Assembly: GCA_002718655.1 (NCBI GenBank)
Contig: PBFM01000059.1
Location: 1 to 40,121, forward strand
DNA length: 40,121 nt
Direction: 5' to 3'
Source: Fidelibacterota bacterium
Lineage (GTDB): Bacteria; Fidelibacterota; Marinisomatia; Marinisomatales; UBA1611
In this document: in pieces, positions 27,301-34,708 of the stretch
How positions within the stretch are numbered: position 1 is the stretch's first letter
Layout of the letters: every line of letters begins with the position of its first letter
Made by a program: the position numbers and the translations under genes
The notes under the pieces: generated by a model
Told to the model about the DNA's origin: nothing
Seen by the model: the letters and a program-made list of their open reading frames with translations, nothing else
The model's database searches: none

Positions 27301-27646
27301 CATTAGCAATGATAAAAGCTATACCTCAACAGGTACATATACACATCGAGGCGGAATGAATATACCTATACCATTTTATGGAACTCTGAAACTAAACAAT
27401 ACAATGAGTTTTACCTTAAATTTTGACCTAAATGAAAGTCGTGAAGAAAGATCTGGAGATAAAATAAATTTAGAGGTAGGATCATTCTCAGAAAGTTGGA
27501 AGGCAGGTTTAAGAGTATCTTATCAATTTTCTACAAAAGTAAGCGGTGGTATCAGATATGAGTATCGTGAAAGTGATACAAGAACTACCGGTAAGAAAAT
27601 TGATAGAGACTTCGGTTTTGATGTTAATTTAGCAATTTCAGGATAG
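21347..27646 (+). CDS. sprA: SprA/Sov, T9SS outer-membrane translocon
   Basis: This very large protein (2099 residues) has the SprA layout: an export signal (LIVGMWVIAPLSAFSS then QDSSN), N-terminal 'motility/secretion' regions with GNVNINGKM, KIGDRITVAMDQDSE and EAGNISLSLPSTKYV, and a mid-region segment GVAFIDDFEGSKR. An Asp-rich, EF-hand-like insert follows (EDIDGNGQLNTED, GFLDDGEDTGLDG). The C-terminal half is a giant beta-barrel of repeated strands. SprA (Sov in Porphyromonas) forms the 36-strand pore that releases T9SS cargo. It is somewhat shorter than the ~2400 residues in Flavobacterium. The start is TTG 21347; ATG 21386 is also possible but cuts into the signal. Downstream genes encode PorV-like barrels and sorting-domain cargo, supporting the assignment. 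Confidence 0.95.
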   Translation: MNFKEKYKYFFTQMLIVGMWVIAPLSAFSSQDSSNNIIQGMMSRPFIIHPYEAFLDPFPKHEPLLSIPNDSKARYKGLLKYNYGLQRFDIKLSLNWDSITISETINGNKLKMPYTSTLEWYFNELRKRSWHVRFIDVMQDESKNNTRKARGQMIEVVGMDIGKLGRASLQVSGNVNINGKMVFQDQELVRSTLNETQNTHLEFDQKQNLNIKGKIGDRITVAMDQDSERQFDWENNIRISYEGYEDDIVQKIEAGNISLSLPSTKYVTFSGKNQGLFGVKAISKLGPIDVTTIASIEKSKKEQSEWEGGGQSSTQQIRDVDWIKNRYFFIHPWFRNGVDTLYGSSPITIPSFYPLRNGLHYIGDVVIKNFELYKSINLNDPNAMTGMAYVDPTDTTKFSDENEEGSFIRLEQGANYYMNPDLGFIRVREQVSQDILGCTFTIEHRQTGEVLFEIGNGPDSTGSRLALMMLKPRNSYPNHSTWALMFKNVYYLGTSQINPDGFEVKLINKNSTPVSDRDRSSSLPYITLFGLDSLDENGTRNYDEIIDMDMANIMNMIDGELMFPTFHPFANGDSLTGGQMSEQLKNQLGTGIMYTSSSSSEINGDHRWMIEAAYTNQSATINLGFMLIEGSEEVIQNDITLKRGIDYTIDYFTGTIVLLGDAANDPNAKLKVNYDKHELVSFDKKTIFGTRAQMDLGKPNSFIGATALYFNQSIINQKVEVGYEPTRNFIWDLNGRYEWEMDGVTRFLDKLPLIEAEKISSFSIEGEIAQVLPNPNSISNSETGDANGVAFIDDFEGSKRTTAPSIQRRFWKASSAPLKYNSQDSIFLDPFSQKRRGELYWYNPYVPVRTKDIWPNQSTSLRAGNETTDVLVLRYRAKEYQGYYDPDSVWVGITTSLYSGDYDQIQSKFFEIWLKGNSGKLHIDLGKISEDIDGNGQLNTEDIPGAGLSLGNGFLDDGEDTGLDGCFDQEENGWGGCLESGTYADYYSIGDTTTINLSSDVDQNDPNGDNWDYEPGSLDYSKVNGTESNGTGTKIQEGGKYPDTEDLDRSTFLDKANDYFSSSFLLTDTTYLAGITEKDGAPTGWKLFRIPLSNFVKVQNIEWNEIRYVRLAITGIEEELKTLQIAKMEIVGNEWQEVGIFGPDTSNTNFSGNRSSFSKSSNLGEPQFQVAVINTEDNADYTPPKGVKGEYDRINEIQSKEQSLVLKFSNLPAKHTGIAQKTLYTLNDNQKRSFMTYDYMKMYVNGNSRWTNIQETDVELFLKFGLGDDYYEITQPVYAGWDEEEGRNSFEIDLNWLTALKNSDTTKINKINNNDVIFDSLDVRKYFYTNEVGQLTGNKVVISGKPALNRLQYFSVGLKNTGDAPIDGEVWLDELRLSGVKKESGVAMRVQSNLKLSDLGSATVVYSRQDADYHRLQERLSNSNNTSENLNFSGKIDLHRFLPRSLGISIPVNGTYSQNQSRPKFFSGEDILVNPQNTPDSIMILSNTISLNTSIKKIGKSDNKLLKYTLDNMSLNFSAAQSRSSDVTYNQKWSETYTGKFSYNLAFDRNNYIKPLSWAKAIPIVGKSLSDFQFFYTPTSFKTGMNMNEKLTWNETRTGVKSPETYNFGLARSLNLDYKFTNTLSSKYSWSGQSNLNDYRGYIFSALKQLDPGTVTQMTESFNTTYNPSIMRWLKPSFNYTANFRWSDDLTREGQNISTQLRFGSNFTVTPVQLIELVYKPKTATRARNGNRSRGSRTRGRSKTNTQVKQKENDKVNLNPFNLIHGLLKKINPISISYTETLNRSANQIIGEVPAGYKFGWLPHHGLEQSSEVGSNFGSWDHKRDASLRSGLKLTRSITISTNFTQNFSTTRSSTGLEQLSMTRDYVAYGELFDEGFPFPGWSFRISGLEKWPIIKNFAKSASLEHSFSGKETRSWQFEDDKIHQMNFFNFGAFATQYKNNERSSRLNQNFSPLIGLNFSLDKNISLTFRNNMSKSLDETPSGLTISNDKSYTSTGTYTHRGGMNIPIPFYGTLKLNNTMSFTLNFDLNESREERSGDKINLEVGSFSESWKAGLRVSYQFSTKVSGGIRYEYRESDTRTTGKKIDRDFGFDVNLAISG

Positions 27647-27650
27647 TATT

Positions 27651-28565
27651 ATGAGATTATTTATATTATTTATTTTTATTTTTTTAAGTTGTGGACCATC
27701 TGGTCCAAAATTTGATGAGGATAACGCATTTCAATATCTTATTAAGCAATGTGATTTTGGTCCAAGAAATCCCGGTTCTGAAGGTTATTATAAATGCCTT
27801 GATTTTATGCTTCAAAAATTAGAGGAAACTGCAGATGATGTAATTATACAACCATTTTCCTATAGGGAAAAACGAAATAAAATACGCTACGAATTACAAA
27901 ATGTCATAGCCAGATACAATCCAGATTCAGAATTTCAAACTATTATATCTTGTCATTGGGACACTCGTCCTTGGGCAGATGAAGAAGAGTTAAGAGAAGA
28001 CAGAAATCAACCAATTATTGGTGCAAATGATGGTGCATCTGGCGTAGCAGTTTTATTGGAACTTGCTAAAATAATGGGTAAGCAGCCTCCGCCAATTGGA
28101 GTTAATTTGGTATTTTTTGATGGAGAAGATATGGGCATACCAGGGGAGAATGAGACCTACTGTCAAGGGTCAAGATTTTTCGCAAAGAATCTACCCATAC
28201 CAAAACCAAATGAAGCAATCAATCTTGACATGGTTGCAGATAAACAGCTTCACTTACCTGTAGAAAAATATTCTTTAGAATTTCATCCAGAACTTGTTCG
28301 TTATTTGTGGTCTCGTGCTGATGATATGGGGCTAAAGGCCTTTGATATTACTCCCCAGCATGCGATTTATGATGATCATGTACCACTTTATCAGATTGCT
28401 GGAATCCCGTCAATAGATCTCATTGATTTTAAATATCCAAATTCATATGCGAATTTTTGGCATACGATGGATGATCTTCCAGAGCATTGCAGTGCAAAAA
28501 GTTTAGGGCAAGTTGGAAGACTAATGATTGATTACATATACAATAGAGAGAATCAAAATTGGTAA
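27651..28565 (+). CDS. M28-type glutaminyl-peptide cyclotransferase-like lipoprotein
   Basis: The lipobox IFLSC (Cys14) anchors it to a membrane. The body is an M28 zinc fold: SCHWDTRPWA (His102, Asp104), IGANDGASG (Asp127), LVFFDGEDMG (Glu159), DDHVPLYQIAGIPSIDLI and FWHTMDDL (His271). The last two blocks match animal-type glutaminyl cyclases, where Asp, Glu and the His of WHTMDD bind one zinc. It should convert N-terminal Gln of exported proteins to pyroglutamate; a plain aminopeptidase is the alternative. The gene starts four bases after sprA, so it is on the same message as the T9SS pore. Several exported proteins in this window have Gln as the expected first mature residue. Confidence 0.85.
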   Translation: MRLFILFIFIFLSCGPSGPKFDEDNAFQYLIKQCDFGPRNPGSEGYYKCLDFMLQKLEETADDVIIQPFSYREKRNKIRYELQNVIARYNPDSEFQTIISCHWDTRPWADEEELREDRNQPIIGANDGASGVAVLLELAKIMGKQPPPIGVNLVFFDGEDMGIPGENETYCQGSRFFAKNLPIPKPNEAINLDMVADKQLHLPVEKYSLEFHPELVRYLWSRADDMGLKAFDITPQHAIYDDHVPLYQIAGIPSIDLIDFKYPNSYANFWHTMDDLPEHCSAKSLGQVGRLMIDYIYNRENQNW

Positions 28566-28573
28566 TCAAGATT

Positions 28574-29422
28574 ATGAAATATAACTTTTCACAATTTTTA
28601 CTTAGTATTTGTTTTATTTATTTATCATGCAGTGAACCAATTGATGAAAATGAGACCTTTCCTATTTCTGACCCAACTTTTACTTTCCACCAAAATGCCA
28701 ATAAGTTTTATTTTTCAATTAATGTAGATAGCACATATCAGGGTAAAGTACTTAATAGAGCTTTAGTGTATTGGTATGGGAATGACAAAAGTAGCGACCA
28801 TGATAAAATATTTCTTAATGATGGTGGTTTACAGGGCGATATAATACCGGGTGATAATATATTTGCAACAAAAATCCCAAATAATTCAATAAATAACCTA
28901 CTTAATGATGATACTGGATTTGTTTATATGGAATACAGAGTATATTACGGTGAAATAGATAGTTTGATGCCTACCCTTTATGATTCTTTATCATTGGGGA
29001 ATATTATTCCTAGGATAGATTCGATTACTGCACCAGATACTATCTTATTACCTCTTGGACAGACTTTTAGCCTACACTCTGTTAGTGCGGAGGTATTTGA
29101 CGCTGATGGCCTTGAAACAATAAAATGGGTTGGATTTACCTCATTCCATATTGAAGGTGACTCATTGATGAATGATGGTAGCCACATATACTTATATGAT
29201 GATGGTAGTAATCAGATATTATACGAGCCAAATATTACAAGTGGCGATTTGATAGAAGGAGATGGTATATTTTCATTTAGAATTCCTGTTTATGGTACAG
29301 GGTTTGATGACCCTACATTTCAAACAAGAACAGGGACGTTTCGCTGGCGTTTTATTGCGCAAGATTTAAATAATCAATATAGCAACATAATAGAACATGA
29401 GATTATCATTGCTGAAGAGTAA
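28574..29422 (+). CDS. Lipoprotein with two Ig-like DGG-GD repeats
   Basis: ATG 28574 gives a signal with lipobox IYLSC followed by SEPIDE; an upstream in-frame TTG (28559) only adds a few residues. The mature protein has two related beta-domains, each with the pattern DDG...GD...GDGIFs: 'FLNDGGLQGDIIPGDNIFA' near residue 95 and 'DLIEGDGIFSFRIPVYG' near 240. This pattern occurs in choice-of-anchor X-type extracellular modules. No catalytic residues are visible. It lies between the glutaminyl-cyclase-like gene and a T9SS cargo gene, and its 3' end overlaps the cargo's start by 26 bases, suggesting coupled translation. Confidence 0.75.
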   Translation: MKYNFSQFLLSICFIYLSCSEPIDENETFPISDPTFTFHQNANKFYFSINVDSTYQGKVLNRALVYWYGNDKSSDHDKIFLNDGGLQGDIIPGDNIFATKIPNNSINNLLNDDTGFVYMEYRVYYGEIDSLMPTLYDSLSLGNIIPRIDSITAPDTILLPLGQTFSLHSVSAEVFDADGLETIKWVGFTSFHIEGDSLMNDGSHIYLYDDGSNQILYEPNITSGDLIEGDGIFSFRIPVYGTGFDDPTFQTRTGTFRWRFIAQDLNNQYSNIIEHEIIIAEE

Positions 29423-31064
29423 ATTCATCGGAATATTGGTATTTTTTTCCTTACTCATTTCACAATCTTACTCACCAGAGATGTTTTCGCTTAACTCCGT
29501 GAACAGTGATACATTCCTTACTGAGGGTCTATCAAGCAATATGATAGCAGAAATTAGATTAATGGGTGATTCTCTAACCTGGCTTGGAACCGGTCAGGGT
29601 TTAGCGCTTCATGATGGTAATAAAATATACAGCCACAGGTTCACAACTGACTCCTTAGTAAATGGGCAAACTACTAAATTAGTTCCATACGGAGGTATCC
29701 CTGCCATATCTGTTATGAATGATACTATGGTAGTCTCGTTTTCAGGTGACAATGGTACAATTCAGGTAGGGCTTGGTTTAACCTTGACATATAATTCACA
29801 ACAGATAAATGATAGTTCAGGTATAGATTGGATTTACTTACAGCAACCAATAGATTTGGAATCTGATACTTTAAGGCCATTTGGCGAGGGCTTTTTCCGC
29901 AGTTTACCGGTAACTGTTCCTGAGGCTAATGTTACATATGATGCAATGTTAAGTGGTGATTATCTTTGGATAGCTAGCTGGGCGGGCGGGCTCAGAAGAT
30001 ATGATCTTAACACAAAAATTTGGGAAGTTATTCCAATGCCAATGGATGATCAGGATTCATTATCACTTTGTACTGGATTCAATGAGGACGATAACATCTT
30101 ACCCGGTTATTTTTTGAATCCCAGAGACCCAGCTGATGGTGGCAATCATAATCACAAGGCATTTTCTGTATTGGTTAATGGTGACACAGTATGGGTCGGT
30201 ACTGCAAATGGTGTCAATAGAGGTATCATGATTGATGAGTGGGTTGAAGTCTCTCCAGGGAATATTCAAAAATTCAATTGTATCGAGTGGGTGCATTACT
30301 CATACCCAGATCTTTCTGGTAATTTTGTAGTTGGCTTAGCTCGTCAAAAATGGGAGGGCAGGACCACAATATGGGCCGCAACAATGAACGCGGACACACC
30401 TGGCGAAACACGTGGTTTAAGTTACACTAGAGATGGAGGACTAACGTGGCAAACTACACTTCTTGGACAAAGAATATATAATATTACTGCAAGAGATTCT
30501 TTGGTCCTTGCATCAAGTAAATCTGGATTGTGGAAGAGTTATGATGGGGAAAATTGGGCTGTTTTTTCTCCAGCAGTTGATACAACGTTTATGTCACGCG
30601 ATGAAATTCTTACTGATGTTGTATACACCTCCGTCATAGATGAGAGAAATGGGCAATCTAATTTATGGATTGGTACATCTAATGGTGCAGCGTACTCATC
30701 AGACCTTAACGGAAGTAGTTGGACAATATTTCAAACTGAGTATGACACTTTAGACTTTTATGCATATCCTAATCCTTTTTCTCCTAATCATCATAACCAA
30801 TCAGGAAATGAAGGATACGTACGATTCCATACAGGGACAATAATTAATAGAGACGTAGAGTTAGACATTTTCAATTTTGCAATGGAGAAGGTCTATCAAT
30901 ATGATTATGATCTCAACACATATAATGGAGCATTAAAGTGGAATGGGCGTGATATGAATGGATTTATGGTCGATAATGGTGTTTATTTTATTCGTATGAA
31001 ATACTCACCGTCGATTAATTCAAGCCCCCGTTATTTTTGGGATAAACTAATCTTAGTTAAATGA
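29397..31064 (+). CDS. Beta-propeller T9SS cargo protein
   Basis: The signal peptide (GILVFFSLLIS) is followed by QSYSPEM. The body is made of propeller-like blades (TWLGTGQGLALHDG, LWIASWAGGLRRYD, TVWVGTANGVNRG, LWIGTSNGAAYSSD), similar to two-component-regulator propellers. The last hundred residues are a type A sorting domain: FYAYPNPFSPN, ELDIFNFAMEKV, NGVYFIRMKYS and the basic end KLILVK. The protein should be exported by the SprA pore and anchored or released at the surface. Its stop overlaps the start of the next gene by four bases. The ligand is unknown. Confidence 0.85.
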   Translation: MRLSLLKSKFIGILVFFSLLISQSYSPEMFSLNSVNSDTFLTEGLSSNMIAEIRLMGDSLTWLGTGQGLALHDGNKIYSHRFTTDSLVNGQTTKLVPYGGIPAISVMNDTMVVSFSGDNGTIQVGLGLTLTYNSQQINDSSGIDWIYLQQPIDLESDTLRPFGEGFFRSLPVTVPEANVTYDAMLSGDYLWIASWAGGLRRYDLNTKIWEVIPMPMDDQDSLSLCTGFNEDDNILPGYFLNPRDPADGGNHNHKAFSVLVNGDTVWVGTANGVNRGIMIDEWVEVSPGNIQKFNCIEWVHYSYPDLSGNFVVGLARQKWEGRTTIWAATMNADTPGETRGLSYTRDGGLTWQTTLLGQRIYNITARDSLVLASSKSGLWKSYDGENWAVFSPAVDTTFMSRDEILTDVVYTSVIDERNGQSNLWIGTSNGAAYSSDLNGSSWTIFQTEYDTLDFYAYPNPFSPNHHNQSGNEGYVRFHTGTIINRDVELDIFNFAMEKVYQYDYDLNTYNGALKWNGRDMNGFMVDNGVYFIRMKYSPSINSSPRYFWDKLILVK

Positions 31065-31993
31065 GTAGAACCGTAATAATATATTTAATATTGTTTTTAG
31101 CAGCTATCAATGCACAAGATTGGGGGAGACAATCTGGAAGCTTTTTTAGAATGGGAATGACAGCAAGATCATTAGCAATGGGTGGCGGTTTTACAGCAGA
31201 GTTAGATCAGAACTTCCCAGTATTCCACAATCCAGCATGGTCTGCATTTCTTTTAAGGAAGCATTTTGGAAGTTCGTACACTAATCTAACTTTAGACAGA
31301 AGATTGACATCTACTAGTTTTTCAATGGCTCTTCCTCCAACTGCTGGAGTAGGTCTGGCTTGGGTATCTGGTGGTGTTAATAAGATTCAGGGTCGTTATA
31401 GCACTGGAATGAAATCATCAGAAATGCAAACAGGTGAGAATGCAATCATGATTACCTTTGCACAAAGAATCCTCCCATGGTTATCCTTAGGAGCAAACTT
31501 TAAGATCATAAGATATGATCTACCAATTACTGATTCAGATCAGGTATCTGGATCAGGTATTGGGTTTGATCTTGGTCTTTTAGTTAAATCTGGTTCTAAT
31601 ATTTCTTTTGGTATTATGGTACAAGATATAAGTTCAAATTATCAATGGGATACAAATGATATTTATGCTGAAGGAGGTCCTTATAAAGAAGAATTTCCAA
31701 CTATCTATCGCATAGGCTCTAGGTATTATAAAAAGATGCTAAATGTGGTTGGTGACATAGGTTTAATTACAGACCATGACACTTATTTATCAATACAGCC
31801 AAGATTGGGATTAGAATATGGGATTTTAGAGCAATATTTCATTAGAGGTGGATACGGCAATGGTAAACTAGCAATTGGTGTAGGGTATAGATATGGATTG
31901 TTTAATTATAATGATTCGCACATTGATTATGCTTATTCGTTAGATTGGGCCTCTCAACCAGCTCACACAATATCATATGCGTTCAATTTTTAA
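31061..31993 (+). CDS. PorV/PorQ-family outer-membrane barrel (first copy)
   Basis: The signal (LILFLAAINA) is followed by QDWGRQSGSFFRMGMTARSLAMGGGFTA and then FHNPAW, the N-terminal signature of PorV/PorQ-like proteins. Amphipathic strands continue to a C-terminal aromatic strand (HTISYAFNF). In studied T9SS, PorV binds cargo sorting domains at the SprA pore and carries them to the attachment complex. This copy overlaps the previous cargo gene by four bases (ATGA) and the next barrel gene by 17. The placement directly behind a cargo protein fits a matching carrier. Confidence 0.85.
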   Translation: MSRTVIIYLILFLAAINAQDWGRQSGSFFRMGMTARSLAMGGGFTAELDQNFPVFHNPAWSAFLLRKHFGSSYTNLTLDRRLTSTSFSMALPPTAGVGLAWVSGGVNKIQGRYSTGMKSSEMQTGENAIMITFAQRILPWLSLGANFKIIRYDLPITDSDQVSGSGIGFDLGLLVKSGSNISFGIMVQDISSNYQWDTNDIYAEGGPYKEEFPTIYRIGSRYYKKMLNVVGDIGLITDHDTYLSIQPRLGLEYGILEQYFIRGGYGNGKLAIGVGYRYGLFNYNDSHIDYAYSLDWASQPAHTISYAFNF

Positions 31994-32843
31994 TTTATTT
32001 TTTTCTTTTTACTTTCCCATTATGGGAATGGGAACCCAGATATTGCTTCTTCCATCATCTGTTGAGGAATTAAGTATGGGTAGCCATCCAACTTCAGCTG
32101 GTCTTTCTTCTTTCAATCCTGCTCTAAGTATTGCATTGGAAAAGGGGCCTTATTTAACTCTTAATAGGGGAAATTGGTTTGGGGGTGTAGCACTTACCCA
32201 GATTGGTTATAATTTAAAGATTAACAAGGGAATTACTCATTTTGGGTTAAAATATTTTGGACTTGATGATCTCGAGTTTAGAAATAATATTCCTGAAGAT
32301 GATCCTTTATCAAGTTTTAATGCATATGGCCTCTTATTAAACGGAGGAATGTCTTTTAAACGATCGGTTCATCGATATGGTTTTACTTTTTCCTACATAC
32401 AGTTTGGCGTATATACAGAAAATTCAAAAGGCTTATCTTTGAATATTGGATATGCAATGAAATTGAATAATGGATTAACATTGGGATTTTCAATGCAAAA
32501 CATTGGTGCAATGTCGGAGTTTTATTTAAAAAACCCATCTTTACCAAGACGAATTTCATTTGGTATATCAAAAAAGATAAGATTTGAACAGTATCAAAAT
32601 GAGGTTTTTGGATCTTTTGAATTAAATTCTATTATTTCTAGTTATAAACTTAATTTTGGAAATCATTTTCAGTGGAATCGGTTTAATATATATACTGGAT
32701 ATTCAATATCAGAAAATGTAACTGAATCATCAGCAGGAGTTGGCTTGAAAATGGATCAATACCAAATTACATATGGAATACGTATGGGTTCACAAGGTCT
32801 AGGGCTACCAAGCCTGCTTTCACTAAGAATTTTACTGCCTTGA
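31977..32843 (+). CDS. PorV/PorQ-like outer-membrane barrel (second copy)
   Basis: A short hydrophobic start is followed by LPSSVEELSMGSHPTSAGLSSFNPALS, a looser version of the PorV/PorQ opening in which Asn-Pro-Ala takes the place of the NPAW/NPAG motif. The remainder is beta-strand (GLSLNIGYAMKLNNGLTLGFS, NIYTGYSISENVT, YQITYGIRMG). It is 288 residues long, close to the first copy, but the sequences are clearly different, so the duplication is old. It overlaps the first barrel gene and the next gene's TTG start. It may handle a different class of cargo, like PorQ beside PorV. Confidence 0.75.
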   Translation: MRSIFNLFFSFYFPIMGMGTQILLLPSSVEELSMGSHPTSAGLSSFNPALSIALEKGPYLTLNRGNWFGGVALTQIGYNLKINKGITHFGLKYFGLDDLEFRNNIPEDDPLSSFNAYGLLLNGGMSFKRSVHRYGFTFSYIQFGVYTENSKGLSLNIGYAMKLNNGLTLGFSMQNIGAMSEFYLKNPSLPRRISFGISKKIRFEQYQNEVFGSFELNSIISSYKLNFGNHFQWNRFNIYTGYSISENVTESSAGVGLKMDQYQITYGIRMGSQGLGLPSLLSLRILLP

Positions 32844-33724
32844 ATAATTTTGATTTAAAATCATCAATCATTTACATCCTTATTTTTATAATAATGGTTT
32901 TGCTCATTATTTTAAAAAAAATGGATGACCGAAATAAAGATTTATCTCTTCAAAAGAAAATGGAAAAGGTTGAGATAGAGTCTCAGGAAGAAAAACTCCA
33001 AGAAAAAACATTTGATGAGAAACCTCATAAGATTTTTCCTGAGATTAAAAATCCAGAATTAAAAGGTGTCATTGGAATAATTATAGATGATTTTGGGTAC
33101 CGTAATGATAATGTTTCTGATGGGTTTTTAGAAATTGATGCTAATATGACATATGCCATAATTCCTGGGCATCAGTACAGTACCTCATTTGGAGAAAAGG
33201 CGGTTAATGCAGGATTTGAGGTTATTGTTCATATGCCAATGGAAAATACAGGCAGGACATATGGTGAAGAGGAATTTGTTTTAAAAACAGATATGGATAA
33301 TGAAACAATGGAAAGAAGATTAAAGAATGCATTAAAACAAATACCAACAGCAATAGGGATGAACAATCATCAAGGCTCCAAGGCATCTGCTGATCAAGGT
33401 GTAATGGCTAATGTTGCTAGAGTTTTAAAAGATAAAGGATTATTTTACATTGATAGCAGAACAACAGTAGAAACAATAGGTGAAACTACAATGGAAATTT
33501 TTGGTGTTCCTACCGCAAGGAGGAATATATTTTTGGATAATGATGATGATGAAATTAAAATTGAGAAACAATTAATGAAGTTAGTAAAAAAATCTGAAAA
33601 ATCAGGTTTTGCCATAGGGATTGGGCACGTAAAGCCCAAAACACTAAAGGTTTTGAGAGAAAAAATTCCCCAGTTAAAAAGACAAGGTTACAAGTTTGAC
33701 TTTGTTTCAAGGATGCTTCATTAG
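32840..33724 (+). CDS. Divergent polysaccharide deacetylase (PF04748-like)
   Basis: One N-terminal membrane segment (about 10-26) and a charged coiled linker (28-70) precede the catalytic-like domain: IGIIIDDFGYRND, ANMTYAIIPGHQYS, VIVHMPMEN, TAIGMNNHQGSKAS, FYIDSRTT and GFAIGIGHVKPKTL. These are the motifs of the divergent polysaccharide deacetylase family (YibQ group). The true substrate of the family is not well known. It would act in the periplasm on a glycan. The TTG start at 32840 lies inside the previous gene's stop region (four-base overlap), so it is coupled to the barrel genes. Confidence 0.88.
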   Translation: MNNFDLKSSIIYILIFIIMVLLIILKKMDDRNKDLSLQKKMEKVEIESQEEKLQEKTFDEKPHKIFPEIKNPELKGVIGIIIDDFGYRNDNVSDGFLEIDANMTYAIIPGHQYSTSFGEKAVNAGFEVIVHMPMENTGRTYGEEEFVLKTDMDNETMERRLKNALKQIPTAIGMNNHQGSKASADQGVMANVARVLKDKGLFYIDSRTTVETIGETTMEIFGVPTARRNIFLDNDDDEIKIEKQLMKLVKKSEKSGFAIGIGHVKPKTLKVLREKIPQLKRQGYKFDFVSRMLH

Positions 33725-33727
33725 ACT

Positions 33728-34708
33728 ATGGCTATCTCTTGCAGAGTGACTAGAGGTGATATGACTGAGAGTATTCATGTTGCTTTTGCTGTTGCTGTTG
33801 ATCAGACGGGTCAGCCTTTTTTTAGTTCTGGCGACCCCCACTATCTGACCTGTATTCGCTCATCATTAAAACCTTTTCAAGCCGCAGCTTCTGTAAAGTT
33901 AGGCGCTGTTGATGAAGCTGGTTTTAATGAAAAAGAATTAGCACTAATGTGTGCATCGCACAAAGGAGAGCCTATGCATGTAGAGACAGCAGAGTCCATG
34001 CTTTCTAAACTAGGTCTTAATAAGGATTATTATGAATGTGGTTCACATTACCCATCTGATAAGAATACAAGGCACCAGATGATTGCAAGGAATGAAGGTC
34101 CAAACCCTCTTCATAATAATTGCAGTGGGAAACATGCTGGGATGCTTGCACTTGGAAGGCGCATTGGTGTTGATATAGATGGATACGTTGAACAAGATCA
34201 CCCTGTCCAAAAAAAAATAATGGAATATGTCAAAGATTTGATTGGTTTAGATGATATACCAATTCAGAGAGATGGTTGTTCTGCTCCCACGCCTTTTATG
34301 AGTTTGCAAACTATAGCAATAATGTATCAAAAATTAGCAGAGTGTAAGTACGATGAACTTTCAAGAATTTTTAATGCAATGTCATCATATCCTGAAATGA
34401 TTGGAGGCAGTAACCATTTTGATTCATTATTTATAGAAGCTTTGAATGGACGTGCGATAACAAAAATAGGAGGTGAGTCAATAAGAGGGTTTGCAATAAA
34501 AAGTGATCGTCACGGTCCTATAGGTATTGCTTTAAAAATATTAGATGGTAATTTTCGTGCGATGCCAGTTGCCTCCATGAAAATGTTAGATCATTTGGAA
34601 CTATTGACAAAAGAAGAAATGAAAAAACTAGACCATTTCAGTGTTAAAAAGTTGATAAATCACAATGGCATTGAAATTGGGAAAATAGAGGCATATGTTG
34701 ATTTCTAA
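33728..34708 (+). CDS. L-asparaginase II family (PF06089)
   Basis: There is no signal peptide, so the protein is cytoplasmic. Family motifs are plain: SSLKPFQAAA, LMCASHKGEPMH, NNCSGKHAGMLAL, DGCSAPTPFMSL and the C-terminal GIALKILDG. This is the Rhizobium etli-type (thermolabile) asparaginase, which hydrolyses Asn to Asp and ammonia and is unrelated to the usual bacterial type. The length (326) is normal. It lies three bases after the deacetylase gene and directly before an exported nuclease gene. Its place inside a secretion-centred unit is odd; it may use amino acids released from extracellular protein or peptidoglycan work. Confidence 0.92.
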   Translation: MAISCRVTRGDMTESIHVAFAVAVDQTGQPFFSSGDPHYLTCIRSSLKPFQAAASVKLGAVDEAGFNEKELALMCASHKGEPMHVETAESMLSKLGLNKDYYECGSHYPSDKNTRHQMIARNEGPNPLHNNCSGKHAGMLALGRRIGVDIDGYVEQDHPVQKKIMEYVKDLIGLDDIPIQRDGCSAPTPFMSLQTIAIMYQKLAECKYDELSRIFNAMSSYPEMIGGSNHFDSLFIEALNGRAITKIGGESIRGFAIKSDRHGPIGIALKILDGNFRAMPVASMKMLDHLELLTKEEMKKLDHFSVKKLINHNGIEIGKIEAYVDF

